Positions 11,102 to 22,560 of a stretch of DNA of 64,000 bases are shown one piece after another. Each line of letters opens with the position of its first letter. Position 1 is the first letter of the stretch. This DNA comes from Doryteuthis pealeii (taxonomy: Eukaryota > Mollusca > Cephalopoda > Myopsida > Loliginidae): NCBI GenBank assembly GCA_023376005.1, contig CM042151.1, positions 74,255,554 through 74,319,553 of the forward strand, written 5' to 3'. The position numbers and the translations under genes are program-made. Below the pieces are notes generated by a model. The model worked only from the letters and a program-made list of their open reading frames with translations. It did no database searches and was not told where the DNA came from.

Positions 11102-11208
11102 GTACGCAAACCAGATTTAAAATGAAGAATGTGGAGTAAAATCAAGTCATATGTCACATATGACTTGATTTTACTCCATATTCTTCATTTTAAATCTGGT
11201 TTGCATAC
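11102..11208. repeat. 107-bp near-perfect palindrome in the LINE-A UTR
   Basis: Two 53-bp arms around a single base at 11155, with two mismatches. Each arm is the LINE-A UTR segment containing CAAACCAGATTTAAAATGA. Other copies of the UTR (near 120, 46030 and 63660) have this segment once, so the palindrome arose here by inverted duplication. Confidence 0.92.
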
Positions 11209-12650
11209 TCCCCTCCCCAATAAAAGATTTTCCCCAATAGTCAAAATAAGGAGTTTTCAAATTTCAAAAAATACCAAATTTACCTTGGAATTTTTTTCCT
11301 GGTCCACCTTCTTATCTGCCAACTAGAAGTAAATTTTAAACACCTGGAAGATGGTATGTCGTACATTGCTTGTATGCATGTAGCTGTTGTTAAGAAATCT
11401 AGTCACTAAGTTAAGACCCCATTTGGCACCATACGTTGATTGTAAATTGATCCCCAAATTTAAACTTACTTTCACTTTTTAATGTTTCTTGTAAATAATA
11501 AAAATCCAAACAAATTCTGAAGAGTTATAAGTTATAAAATTTGCCAATTGATAAAATTTTTTTCTATTATCAAGAAAATCATCATCATCATCATCATGTT
11601 GTGCTATCCATGATAATTTCTCGCCAAACATCCCTATCATTCATCACCCCCAGCAGGTTCTCTGTGCTGCCTTCCACCAGCGAACATCATTTATGAGTTC
11701 GTTCTTGCTTCTCCAGTAGTGTACAGCATATCTTGTTTGTCTCACATAAATGTTTTTTGTTATAAAGGGTAAGTGACCATACAGCTGCTTTCTTGTAGGG
11801 TGTTTTTTCCACAATTTGTTTAGGATCACATGCAGCATTCTTGTGAAGCTACCATCTCAATTATTCTCTTGGTGCTTTGTTAGGGTCCAGGTGGTACAGC
11901 CATACAGTAGCACTGATACAACTATGGCTTTGAAGAATTGTTGCTTTAACTTGTCAGTGAAATTGGATTTCTATATGACTGATAATCTGTTCATAGCAGA
12001 TCATGCCTTCCTTATGTGTGCATTAATATTGCTTTCTGTGGATGAGATATTAATACCTAGGTACATGAATTGTTCTACCAGCTTCAGGGACTTACTGTCA
12101 AGTGCTTAGAATCTTCCTTCCTTTTTAAAACACATGTACTCAGTTTTATTGGAGCTGTTATTGGATTATAGAGGCTGTTTCGTGCTGCATTTTTCAAGCT
12201 ATGTATCAGGAATTCAGCCTGTGCAGGCATATTTGCAAGAAGTATCAGATCATCTGCGTAGTTTGCATACATAATAGTCTGTGCAGGGTATCATCTGCTT
12301 TTGCCTTTTTTAATGTGAGGTCTTTTTCTTTCATGGGATCCAGATCTCATGAGATTGAGAAAATAAAGTTCCCAATTTAACCTGATTATTAACACTTAGT
12401 ATTGTTGTATTGTCACATCTCTAATGTTCTTCCGTCAGAGTTCTGTTCTTTCTTCTGACTAGGTTCTTTTGCAGATAGTCGTCTCTCAAGGTTTCATCTT
12501 GTGTTCTGTAGTGAGAATAAAATGGGGGGATTTGATTTGAAACTCATTCCAGAATTTGTTTTCTGGGTTGAGAGACTGGGGCGATTTGCTTGGAATAGAT
12601 TCTATGAGCAGTGATGCTGATAGCTTTTTGATTTAGTGAGTCCTGGGATG

Positions 12651-12937
12651 CATATATTTCCTTTGAATGAGTCCACAGGAAATTTGATGGGTTCCAATTA
12701 AAGTTTCTTAATTAATTGTATGGTTGTAATTTATAATCTGGGGAAACAACTAAAGCTAACTCCTACCTTGTAACGCATCCTATGTAATTCAATTCTAAGA
12801 AACTATTGTAATGTATTGACAGTTAGCCTGAAATGGTGAGGGAAGAAAAAAGAAAAAACTGGGATGTATGGATATGATTTAACTGTGTCATTAAAAAATT
12901 TTGTGCATCAGGGATGCAGGATGCATAACTATCAGCA

Positions 12938-12972
<35 letters not shown>

Positions 12973-13160
12973 ATGTTGAATTAAACAAAAGACACATCTC
13001 CTGTTTGACAATTTTATTTGAGATTTTTTCAAGTTTTCTGGCTAACTTTTTAATATTCGGGTGGAATTCATAGATTAGTCCACCAAAGTTCATGTCCCAA
13101 GTACTTTCGGCACTTTGAAGCACCATCATCAGGGGTGATGTGTTCCAGTTCTTCATATTA
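12651..13160. other. Non-coding flank shared with the ZNF5 side, plus (AT)n
   Basis: 12650-12935 is the inverse of 56760-57060 (CTGGGGAAACAACTAAAG and CATTTCAGGCTAAC-type blocks) and partly of 44340-44460. An (AT)n run is at 12940-12970. 12985-13160 is a different repeat-like sequence with weak coding look on the minus strand (SPLMMVLQSAESTWDMNFGG), not assignable to a family from this window. Confidence 0.55.
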
Positions 13161-13450
13161 TATTAATGGATGTGGAGGCTGGAAGTAAGAGAATTGATAG
13201 GAAAAGTGTTATATGCATTTTAAAATGCGAGTACTGCATTGGAAATTAATTTTGTTTAAAGATGGTTTGTATTGTTTGATGTATATACCTATAACACTTT
13301 TCCTATCAATATATATATATATATATATTAATGGATGTGGAGGCTGGAAGTAAGAGAATTGATAGGAAAAGTGTTATATGCATTTTAAAATGCAAGTACT
13401 GCATTGGAAATTAATTTTGTTTAAGGATGCTTTATATTGTTTTATGTATA
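13161..13450 (+). repeat. Direct duplication, period 165 bp
   Basis: ATGGATGTGGAGGCTGGAAG begins at 13166 and again at 13331; about 115 bp downstream of each start is almost identical. The copies are joined by an (AT)n run at 13309-13330, and an inverted piece (ACACTTTTCCTATCAA) lies just before it. Confidence 0.85.
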
Positions 13451-13640
13451 AAGCTTCTAGTATTTGGAGCTTTAGTTTATTTTTTTATTTTTGCAGAATG
13501 TGTGTATTTTCCATTAAGATATTTCGGTAATTAGAGTGGGGGGCATGAATGTAATTTTAGGTGTTGTGAAGTGGAGCTATTATCTGTTAAATGGAGAGTT
13601 AGATGACGTGACAATGTTGTTGAGGTAATTAAATTTTCCC

Positions 13641-14296
13641 TATTAATTTATCAATTAATGAATTTTATAATGCATCAGTTATTATATTTCAAAACTTTAA
13701 TTTAGTGTTTTTGCTATGAAAAATGAATATATAAAATTCATTTAAAATATTAATGCAGTTAATTGAAATATGAACTGATTGTCATATCATAATACCAAAA
13801 TATTCATCAATCTCTTGTTTCTTGTTTGTTTCTTTTTAATAATATGTTAATTTTTCTTCATTCACAGAAATCAACTGCATTGGAGAAGAATGGTGTTGAA
13901 ATGTAAAAAGACACATTTAAACACCTAACAAAGAACAAATATATTCTTCTGATATGTGATACATATTTAATATGTAATATCTACATATTAAAAACTCACA
14001 GGATGATTCTTTTTCTTGAAATGCATTACCTCAGTGTTGTCTCTTGATCAACATTTCAAAGAACAAGTGCAAAAAGAGACTCCAGTGAAACTCAACTTTT
14101 CTCCATTAAAAAAATAAATGTCCTCAATTTTTAGACCAGCATTATCACATAGTCTGGAAATATAAAAAGACACATTCAAACACATGCTAAAGTAAAAAGA
14201 ATATTCTTGCAAATGTGTAGATCTGCATATTAACAGAGTTTGGACTTCAGTATATGATCATTTTCCTAAAATTGTAGATCAGAACTGAAAACAGAT
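13641..14296 (+). pseudogene. ZNF2 5' flank with decayed fingers
   Basis: Homologous to the upstream DNA of the other four ZNF genes. About 13906-13930 keeps K-R-H-I then a stop; 14166-14190 reads K-R-H-I-Q-T-H-A-K, followed at about 14203 by Y-S-C-K-C, in which the C-x2-C pair has lost one residue. 14277-14296 reads R-S-E-L-K-T-D into the ATG. These are remnants of fingers that once preceded the present frame. Confidence 0.6.
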
Positions 14297-15241
14297 ATGG
14301 CAACACATTCAGAAGCAGAAGTATTTTCATGTGAAATTTGTGGATCCGTATTTCAAGTGAGTTCTAGTTTGAAAGCACATATGCAAACACACACGGGAGG
14401 GAAGCCATTTTCTTGTGAAATCTGTGGATTGGCATTTTCGTACAGTTCTGATTTGAAAAGACACATGCGAACACACTCTGGAGAGAAGCCATTTCCTTGT
14501 GAAGTCTGTGGATCAGCATTTTCACAGAGTAGCAGTTTGAAAAGACACATGCGAACACACACTGGTGAGAAACCATTTTCTTGTAAAGTCTGTGGATTGG
14601 CATTTACATACAGTTCTGATTTGAAATCACACATGCAAATGCACCCTGGAGAGAAGCCATTTTCTTGTGAAGTCTGTGCATCAACATTTTCACAGAATTC
14701 CCATCTGAGAAACCACATGCGAACACACGCTGGTGAGAAACCATTTTCTTGTGAATTCTGTGACTCCACATTTTCAGCCCCTTCCAGTTTAAGAAGACAC
14801 ATGCGAACACACACTGGAGAGAAGCCATTTTCTTGTGAAGTCTGTGGATCTGCATTTTCTAGGAGTTCCAACTTAAAAAGCCACATGGAAACACATACTG
14901 GAGAAAAGGCATTTTCTTGTGAAGTCTGTGGATCAGTATTTTCTAGGAGTTCCCACTTAAAAAGACACATGGTAACACATACTGGAGAGAAACCATTTAC
15001 TTGTGATGTCTGCGGATCAGCATTTTCACAGAGTTACAATTTGAAAACACACATGCGATCACACAATGGAGAGATGCCATATTCTTGTGAAATCTGTGAA
15101 TCCACTTTCTCAGCCCCTTCCAGTTTAAGAAGACACATGCGAACACACACTGGAGAAAAGCCATTTACTTGTGAAATCTGTGGAACTGCATTTTCATTGA
15201 ATGGCACCTTAAAAGGTCACATGCGAACACACACTGGTTAG
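14297..15241 (+). CDS. ZNF2: C2H2 zinc-finger protein, 11 fingers
   Basis: A 314-residue protein of eleven consecutive C2H2 fingers with almost no other sequence, predicted to bind DNA in the nucleus. The N-terminus [17 protein letters not shown] leads straight into finger 1. The first 'MATHSE' corresponds to the end of an older finger. Helix segments include SYSSDLKR, SQSSSLKR, SAPSSLRR (twice, fingers 6 and 10) and SRSSNLKS. Finger 11 (FTCEICGTAFSLNGTLKGH) ends at a TAG in its linker, where T-G-E becomes T-G-stop. Two more fingers continue in the same frame beyond it. The ATG context is favourable (purine at -3, G at +4). No effector domain is seen; the target is unknown. Confidence 0.88.
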   Translation: MATHSEAEVFSCEICGSVFQVSSSLKAHMQTHTGGKPFSCEICGLAFSYSSDLKRHMRTHSGEKPFPCEVCGSAFSQSSSLKRHMRTHTGEKPFSCKVCGLAFTYSSDLKSHMQMHPGEKPFSCEVCASTFSQNSHLRNHMRTHAGEKPFSCEFCDSTFSAPSSLRRHMRTHTGEKPFSCEVCGSAFSRSSNLKSHMETHTGEKAFSCEVCGSVFSRSSHLKRHMVTHTGEKPFTCDVCGSAFSQSYNLKTHMRSHNGEMPYSCEICESTFSAPSSLRRHMRTHTGEKPFTCEICGTAFSLNGTLKGHMRTHTG

Positions 15242-15427
15242 GAACCAATTTCTTATGAAATGTGTGGGACTGCATTTTCTTTGAATGGCACCTTAAAAGG
15301 TCACATGAGAAGACACACTGGTTAGGAACCATTTTCTAGTAAAATGTGTGGAACTGCATTTTCACGGAGTTCAATTTTGAAAAAACATTTATTTATACAC
15401 CATGACTCTCCACCTGTTATTACATGA
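15242..15427 (+). pseudogene. Two dead fingers continuing the ZNF2 frame
   Basis: Past the ZNF2 stop the same frame encodes a twelfth finger (EMCGTAFSLNGTLKGHM), with its first cysteine changed to tyrosine, and a second linker TAG at the equivalent codon. A thirteenth (KMCGTAFSRSSILKKH) has a cysteine-to-serine change, then HDSPPVIT and a stop at 15425-15427. Finger 12 duplicates finger 11, stop included. Confidence 0.85.
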
Positions 15428-15459
15428 CTATAAGTTTTAATGGTTCATCTTTACTAAAG

Positions 15460-16640
15460 TTTCTATTTTGCAGTCTTTTATTTTTGTTTGGACTGGTCAC
15501 TTTTGTAATGGTCACTTCAAGGGTTAAAGAAGCTTAGATGTTTAATTCTATTTTGTTAACTAAGGGGTTGTGAGTTTGCCATAACATGGATTTGAAGTAT
15601 ACGGTCGAAACAATCATATAGGGTCTATGGCTTGACATGATGAGCCAATCAATTGGCCCTTCTTGACCAAGAAATGGCTGAAGTAGAGTGTGACATATCA
15701 CAGGACCATTTAATACCTGGGTCAGAGACCACTCATTACTACAATCCTGTCCTCAGGCATTACAGGTAGCAACCCATGGCTAACAGGTAGTTCCATTGGC
15801 AGTAGGAGGTAGGTGTTTTACACCTCTCTAGATGTGTAGCTGGTGTATTCTACATTGCTAGCTAAAAAAAATCCAAAAATCTAAGAAAGAAAAAATTTGA
15901 AATTAAGATATAACAAAAACAATAAAACAAACTGACCTTCCACTAAAAAGAAATAACTCTCAAACAAGTAAATTATTAATTTAACAAAATAATTGAATAA
16001 AGTTAATAATGGTAAAATTAATTTATTACATTTGTCTTTAAGTTTTTATTTTTAAGCTGAGAAGAAAGTGACAGAAGTTGGGGAAAGCTATGTTGAGGCT
16101 AAAATTGCTGTCACTATGAGAATTATTAGAGCTTGTATGCAATCAAGTAAACTTAAATATAATAAAAATATATATGTTTCAGTGGGTTATAAAATGTATA
16201 ATAGTTGATTACAAAGTGTTCTTTGAATATTTCATTTCCAGGGAAGGTCTATGTATGACCCTAGCACCTATATGATTTTCCCAACCCTATTGCCCTTATG
16301 GCAAGCCCCAACCCCTTTTTATCATATGGGTGCTAGAAGGCGGTGGCTGCTGGTCTACATTTCCTGGGAATGACGTTAAACTCTATCTGATGGTGAGGTT
16401 CCAGTTTTGGAGGTTTGGGGAATGTGGAGCGCCCCTTCATCACCATTGCTTCCTGGTTCACTCTGACCCGGACTGGTAGTACTTGTTAGGGTCCCATCTA
16501 TGGGTTAAATAGAAAAATGTATTTATAAAAAAATTGTATTGTCCATTAAGAATTGATTTATTTCAAAACTTTATCAGCATTAAATGACCCACTGAGGTTG
16601 ATATGCTGTAAAACAAAACAAACCAAACCAATCTGTGTAT
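15460..16640 (+). repeat. 3' flank duplicated between ZNF2 and ZNF3
   Basis: Blocks at about 15465-15550, 15615-15810 and 16255-16640 match 31240-32165 downstream of ZNF3 (for example TTTGGACTGGTCACTTTTGT, and the region around GGGTCCCATCTATGGGTTAA). The end near 16590-16635 (GAGGTTGATATGCTGTAAAA then ACAAACC repeats) looks like a SINE-type A-rich tail. No gene. Confidence 0.8.
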
Positions 16641-17471
16641 GACTTATAATTTCTCAACAGGATTTTCTTAGTAACTTGGATATAGAAAATTCAAAGACAT
16701 CTGTTTTACTATAAAAAACGATTATTTATCTTTCAGTTTGTAATAAAGTGTAATGCTTGATTACAAAGTGTTATTTGATTATTTCATTACCAATGAAGGC
16801 CTGTGTATGACTATCAATAGGATTTTCTCAGTTTAATATAAGATTTTTTCCAAACAACTATTGAAAATTATTCTTTGGATAAATCAAACTTAATCGACTT
16901 AAATTCCACCATCATTTGTCATTTCACCAAAAGAAAAAAATGATAAAAATCAGGGAATTATCCAAACTTAATGAAAATTTCTGTGTTGATATATTAATGA
17001 ATAAAAGATATAATGCGCCTGTTATTTTATTTAAAAACTTTTACATTTTTTCAGGTATGTTAACTTTGGATCATGTATCTTTGAGAATCTGTGTTGTGCC
17101 TTAAACATATTTGGTTGAACGTTCAATTTAACCTATTCTTCTATCAGCAACTATTTAAGGAAGACCCAAACATGTTTATTTCACTCCAACTAAGATGGGT
17201 GAATATTTTTTTATCCTTTCCAATTTACTGTTTTATTGATAGCAGGTAGAAGAGAAGATGAAGTTATACTTTTTTTTATGTCAGTGCGTGAACATTTAAT
17301 ATTAATGTCATAAGATATACACAATAGAAAATATATATGGATTATTTAGACTATTGACCTCATCTTTATTGCTATCTCCACAATGTTTCATGCGATGTTC
17401 CTTCTGGCTTCCTTCAGGTATTTCTTGTCACCCAGGAACCTTCTTGAACTCAGGGAACTTTGTGTAGCTTA
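16641..17471. other. Intergenic, no gene seen
   Basis: AT-rich. One copy of the AAAAATCAGGGAATTAT motif at about 16945-16985. Short frames lack any recognisable domain. Confidence 0.5.
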
Positions 17472-17988
17472 CTATAAAGATGTGGACAATAAATCAAATT
17501 ACCAAGCCTCATCTCAAAAATTCAGAGAAATAGAAAATATGTAATTGGTAAATTTCTTGACAAAATTTAAATGTTTTAATAAAGATGAGGACAATAATAC
17601 AAAGTATCAAGCCTCATCTCAAAAATTCAGAGAAATAGAAAATATGTAATTGGTAAATTTCTTGACAAAATTTAAATGTTTTAATAAAGATGAGGACAAT
17701 AATACAAAGTATCAAGCCTCATCTCAAAAATTCAGAGAAATAGAAAATATGTAATTGGTAAATTTCTTGACAAAATTTAAATGTTTTAATAAAGATGAGG
17801 ACAATAATACAAAGTATCAAGCCTCATCTCAAAAATTCAGAGAAATAGAAAATATGTAATTGGTAAATTTCTTGACAAAATTTAAATGTTTTAATAAAGA
17901 TGAGGACAATAATACAAAGTATCAAGCCTCATCTCAAAAATTCAGAGAAATAGAAAATATGTAATTGGTAAATTTCTTGACAAAATTA
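17472..17988 (+). repeat. Five-copy tandem array, 105-bp unit
   Basis: The landmark CCTCATCTCAAAAATTCAGA starts at 17507, 17612, 17717, 17822 and 17927, exactly 105 bp apart. Units 2 to 5 look identical; unit 1 differs at its left end, and the last unit has a T-to-A change near its end. Confidence 0.95.
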
Positions 17989-20029
17989 AAATGTTTTTGT
18001 TATTAGTCAGGAGCATCGCATTCCTATCTTAACTAAATAGTTAGATTATGAAAATTTAGCAATGAAAGATGTGGGCGATGGAAGAGTAAGTTTCAGTTGT
18101 TCTGGTTTTAGATTATAAACCCCCTCTGTTTCAAATCTTTTTATCTGCATTTTTATTTTGTTTCACTAGCCTTTCTAATTTAATGTAATATTTTATTTCC
18201 TTAAAACGTAAATACTTGCACCTGGAGAGTGTATATATTTGCTAGTTTTACTAAATGATAAATAACCAAACGGAGATTGGAAATTAAGTGAATCTTTATA
18301 AGAAATACAATACTTGCCTGCGGTGTGAAGAAAGTTAAACCACTTCTAATTGTATCCGACTACTCAGTGTATATAATACTCCTGTATTTATGAGGACTGG
18401 GACATATCCATTAATGTTTATGGGTAGGGTCTATAAAACTACCCTTATAGATTTACTCTTGTCGTCCTTGTCATCAAAATGTAGTAACATAGTTAACATG
18501 GTTAGTAAATGTGGAGGAACAGTAGCACATGGAGGAAATGATGGCTTGAAGACATGAGTTGTTGTCACTAACTCAAAATTCACAAAACAATCCGTCTCTT
18601 CCATTTTTGGATATCGATTATGCAAATTTCAGAGGCTAATCAAAGGTTTATGACATATCAAAGCCATACCTTTGTGGTTTGAGGAGACATGAAAATACTC
18701 TTGTTGCTACCAACTGAGCACGTTACTCACTTCCCGACACCTTTAAACACAGCAGTCGTACATAATTGCTTTGCTCTCCCAGCAGTTCTAGTCTTCTCAC
18801 TAGCACTATCCAAATATATCTTCTCTTCCACTCGCTTCGACAGCCAAAATCCTACTGCAGTCTTTCTCCTCGATCTGGGAGGGCAGGTCCTTAAATACCC
18901 AATTGCTGTGTTTCATCCGGGCTCCTTACTCTGAATTGCACGTTCGACATTCATCAGCACGCGTCAATCCTCATGACGAGACTTTACATCTGGGTTACTC
19001 TGAACTGCTCATGTGGAATTTCATCAGCATTTCAGCAACGAAGAGGTGACGAGTTCAATTTCCATGGTCACTCACCACACTCCTCCCCCTCACACAGGCC
19101 AAACATATCTGGAATCGTTTCGTTTGTGGGGGCTGGGAATCTGCTTGTCCACAAGAACGATGCTAGATTCATGAAAACTGCAAAAGAAAAGATGGTTTTA
19201 AATATATCCAGTCACCAACATAAATCTTATCATATTATAACACTCTGACAGTTATTTTCCTCCATGTATACTGTGATAATATGAGACGTGATTACCTCCC
19301 TTTTTGAGTGGTTGGGTTATCTTCCCTTGATTGGGACTATTTAAATGCAACAGACAGTGGACATTGTAGTTGTGTCTTTGCTGAGCTGTATTCAGTTGAT
19401 TAAAGTTAAGTTGTTATGTTACATTGTCTTTGTCTCATTTCATATACCTAATTAAATGGCTGAACAGAAACACAAAACATAAAAGTACAAAACTTTAACT
19501 GATGTAGATTCAGTTCTGAGCAAAAAAACAAACTATCCATTCAGTACAAGTAATGTTCAAAATATGTTAATAATGATAAAAATAAATTTGTTGTAATTTT
19601 TCCTCCCACTTATTTATCTTGTTATGAAAAAATTAGAAGTCATTAATAACTTAAAATTGGCAAAATATGAGACATTTTAACTAGTATTTTGTATTCCTCA
19701 GTCCAATCAGCTATTTTAAACCAATTTATTGGAGTAGGGAAGCACTAGAACTCATTTTACAGACAATACATGACAAAATGTTGCAATATTTCATGCACCA
19801 CCTGCATTTTGTGAGCTAAAAATTTACACAACTTGGCTAATTTTTGGAATTAGCAGCTAAAATTTTGGGGATTCTTTTATTTTAACATAGTCCACCTCTA
19901 AACAAAATTGAAGGGTATGGATGACATTTTTTCTTTTTTTTTTTTTCCTTTTTGATGAATTGACATGGAATTACTCATAGATATACCAGGTGTATTAGTC
20001 CAAAGTTACCACCTACCTTCGTTATAATG
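17989..20029. other. Intergenic; no supported gene
   Basis: About 18680-19440 is less AT-rich than its surroundings, with short frames on both strands, but none shows a domain, codon pattern or repeat structure that would support a gene. The rest is AT-rich. Confidence 0.45.
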
Positions 20030-20105
20030 CTATAAGCTATCAAAAATGATAACACTGAATATGGTCTAAAATTAGTATCAATAGTTCTAGACCAAGGAAA
20101 TGGTT

Positions 20106-20256
20106 TTGGCATCTGAAATGGAGCACCATGCCTACCATCAGCTCCTCACTTGACCACACAGATCCCTGTGCTACTCATATGCTGAGTTGGCGAGGGTTCG
20201 TATCGAACCTTGTGGTTCCCAGTTAGACACTCTACCGACTAAGCTAAACCAGCCCT
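20106..20256 (-). mobile_element. SINE-A copy 1 (tRNA-derived)
   Basis: The minus strand has an A-box-like TTTAGCTTAGTCGGTAGAG and a B-box region AAGGTTCGATACGAACCC, spaced as in a tRNA head, followed by a body with GAGTAGCACAGGGATCTGTG. Confidence 0.75.
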
Positions 20257-20390
20257 TATACAGGATGATAACATTTAATTGTATTAACATAAAAGGATAA
20301 AACATGTTTCAGTCCTAAACCACAAAAAAGGGCAAAATGCTGTTCTAAAGAGTACAATGAAGTGTAAGAAGATAAAGCAGAAATACACTT

Positions 20391-20540
20391 TTGGCATCTG
20401 AGATGGAGCACCACGCCTACCATCAGCTCCTCAGTTGAACACACAGATCCCTGTGCTACTCATATGCTGATTTGGCGAGGGCTGGTATCGAACCTTGTGG
20501 TTCCCAGTCAGATGCTCTGCCTACTGAGTTAAACCGGCCC
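20391..20540 (-). mobile_element. SINE-A copy 2 (tRNA-derived)
   Basis: Best pol III box in the family: B box GGTTCGATACC on the minus strand matches the consensus GGTTCRANNCC, with TAACTCAGTAGGCAGAGC as the A-box region. Duplicated with its flank from copy 1. Confidence 0.8.
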
Positions 20541-21645
20541 TTATACAGGATGATAACATTCAATTGTATTAACATAAAAGGATAAAACATGTTTCAGTCC
20601 TAAACCACAAAAAAGGGCAAAATGCTGTTCTAAAGAATACAAAGATAAAGAAGAAATACACTTACTGATTTTCCTTTGATTTTGATGCTCTGCTGACAAA
20701 GCAGGCACACATTTACTTAATCATTTGGGGAAGGAAAGAGATTCATGTTTGCTTTATTCCAAATTATGTTGGTAAAGAGAAAAGGCTAAAGGCTTGCATT
20801 GTCAAAAAACCAATGAACACAATTGTGACACAACTCTACCAACGGGGTTTCTTTTTTTTCTTTCATCTCTCATATTTCACAATGTTTGTTGAGACACCTA
20901 AACCAACCCTTACAAAGCACTGGTTCTAGCTTGAATAATAATGATAAGACGCAATGTGCTTGTTCTATACTTAATTGGATGACCACTTATACAAAAGCAG
21001 GTACGGTAAGCAATCCTAGTCCTTTGTGTATCAAAATGACTTGATTCAACATTAAATGAATCGTAAAGGGTTGATATACCATCAAACTAAACAACAACCT
21101 ATATGGAGCATTTTTATTGAATACCTATCATTTGCCCCCTCCCCCTCTCTGTCTCTCACTCTCTCTCTCTTTCTCTGTCTCTCTCTCTTTCTCTATCCTA
21201 TACACTTACTGATTTTCCTTTCATTTTGATGCTCTGGGGACAAAGCAGACACATATGTACTTAATCATTTGGGGAAGAAAAGAGACTCGTGTCTGCTTTA
21301 TTCCAAGTCATGTTAGTAAAAGAGAAACAGCTTGCATTGTCAAAAAACCAATAAATACAATTGTGACTCAACACTACCACTTGGGTTTTTTCTTTTTCTT
21401 TCTTTGTTCTTATTTCACAATGAGAAAATAAGTACTGGAAATCGGAAAATAAAATGTAAAAAAAAAAAAAAAAGAATAAATAAATTTTGGGAGATTTCTT
21501 TTATAAGATAATAGCCAATTAAATAATTATCGAAATGAGTAAAAAAGATATCTCAACAATATGACCTAATTCTGAATATGGTCTAAAATTGGTATCAGAC
21601 AGACATCAAGGGAATCACCTTTTCACTCATGCTAAACCAAGGAGA

Positions 21646-21808
21646 TTGTTTTGGCATCTGATGTGGAGCACCACATTTACCATCAACTCCTCACTTGACC
21701 ACCCAGATCCCTATACTATTCCTATGCTGAGTTGGCGAGTTCCGGTATTGAACCTGGAAACTTGTGGTTCCCAGTCAGCCGCTCTGCCTACTGAGCTAGA
21801 TTGGCCCT
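21646..21808 (-). mobile_element. SINE-A copy 3 (tRNA-derived)
   Basis: A box TAGCTCAGTAGG and B box GGTTCAATACC on the minus strand, with an insertion of about 9 bp (TTTCCA region) before the B box. It carries the same downstream flank as copies 1 and 2. Confidence 0.78.
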
Positions 21809-22410
21809 TATACAGGATGATAACATTTAATTGTATTAACATAAAAGGATAAAACATGTTTCAGTCCTAAACCACAAAAAAGAGCAAAATGCTGTTCTAA
21901 AGAATACAATGAAGTGTAAGAAGATAAAGAAGAAATACACTTACTGGTTTTCCTTTGATTTTGATGCTCTGCTGACAAAGCAGGCACACATTTACTTAAT
22001 CATTTGGGGAAGGAAAGAGACTCATGTTTGCTTTATTCAAAGTCATGTTGGTAAAAGAGAAAAGGCTAAAGGCTTGCATTGTCAAAAAACCAATGAACAC
22101 AATTGTGACCCTACACAATCAATGGGGTTTCTTCTTTTTTTTTTCCTTTCTTGTATTTCACAATGTTTGTTGAGATACCTATGGCAACCCTTAAAAAGCA
22201 CTGGTTCCAGCTTGAACAACAATGATAAGATGCAATGAGTCTGTTCAATACTTAATTGGGTGACCACTTTAGCAAATGCATGTATGATAAGCAACCCTAG
22301 TCCTTTGTGTATCAAAATGACTTCATTTGACATTAAATGAATCGTAAAGGATTGATATACTGTCAAACTAAAACACTGTACAGAGTGTTTTTATTGAATA
22401 CCTATCCTTT

Positions 22411-22457
<47 letters not shown>

Positions 22458-22481
22458 ATCCTTGGCCTTACTACTAGAAAC

Positions 22482-22539
<58 letters not shown>

Positions 22540-22560
22540 AATCCTGTTGGAGAAGTACCA

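Larger units (their letters stand above)
8700..12650 (-). mobile_element. LINE-A copy 2, split by TAGG-family element B
   Basis: LINE-A on the minus strand. The body lies at about 11577-12650: 12084-12272 encodes NYADDLILLANMPAQAEFL, the RT catalytic box with YADD intact, and 11644-11838 the C-terminal HPTRKQLYGHLPF and RQTRYAVHYWRSKNEL region. The 3' UTR runs from 11576 down to 10961 and continues at 8998-8700, interrupted by element B. Stops and frameshifts show it is dead. It lies head-to-head upstream of ZNF2. Confidence 0.8.
20030..22560. repeat. Complex tandem duplication carrying SINEs and (CT)n tracts
   Basis: A unit comprising a SINE, a CTTATACAGGATGATAAC block, a TGATTTTGATGCTCTG block and a CT-rich tract recurs. 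The block after the SINE starts at about 20253, 20538 and 21805 (offsets 285 and 1267). Partial units lie at 21205-21420. CT tracts are at 21150-21195, 22412-22458 and 22482-22538. No gene. Confidence 0.85.

Noticed and set aside
17472..17988. Possible CRISPR-like array
   Set aside because: There are no short repeats with unique spacers; the whole 105-bp unit repeats, in animal DNA.
18973..19248. 91-codon plus-strand frame in the less AT-rich 18.7-19.4 kb stretch
   Set aside because: No domain, no repeat relative, no start context or codon pattern that sets it apart from chance.
20391..20540. Possible real tRNA genes at the SINE heads (also 21646, 35668, 58650)
   Set aside because: A and B boxes are present but no acceptor-stem pairing or proper 3' end; they continue into a SINE body and are repeated.
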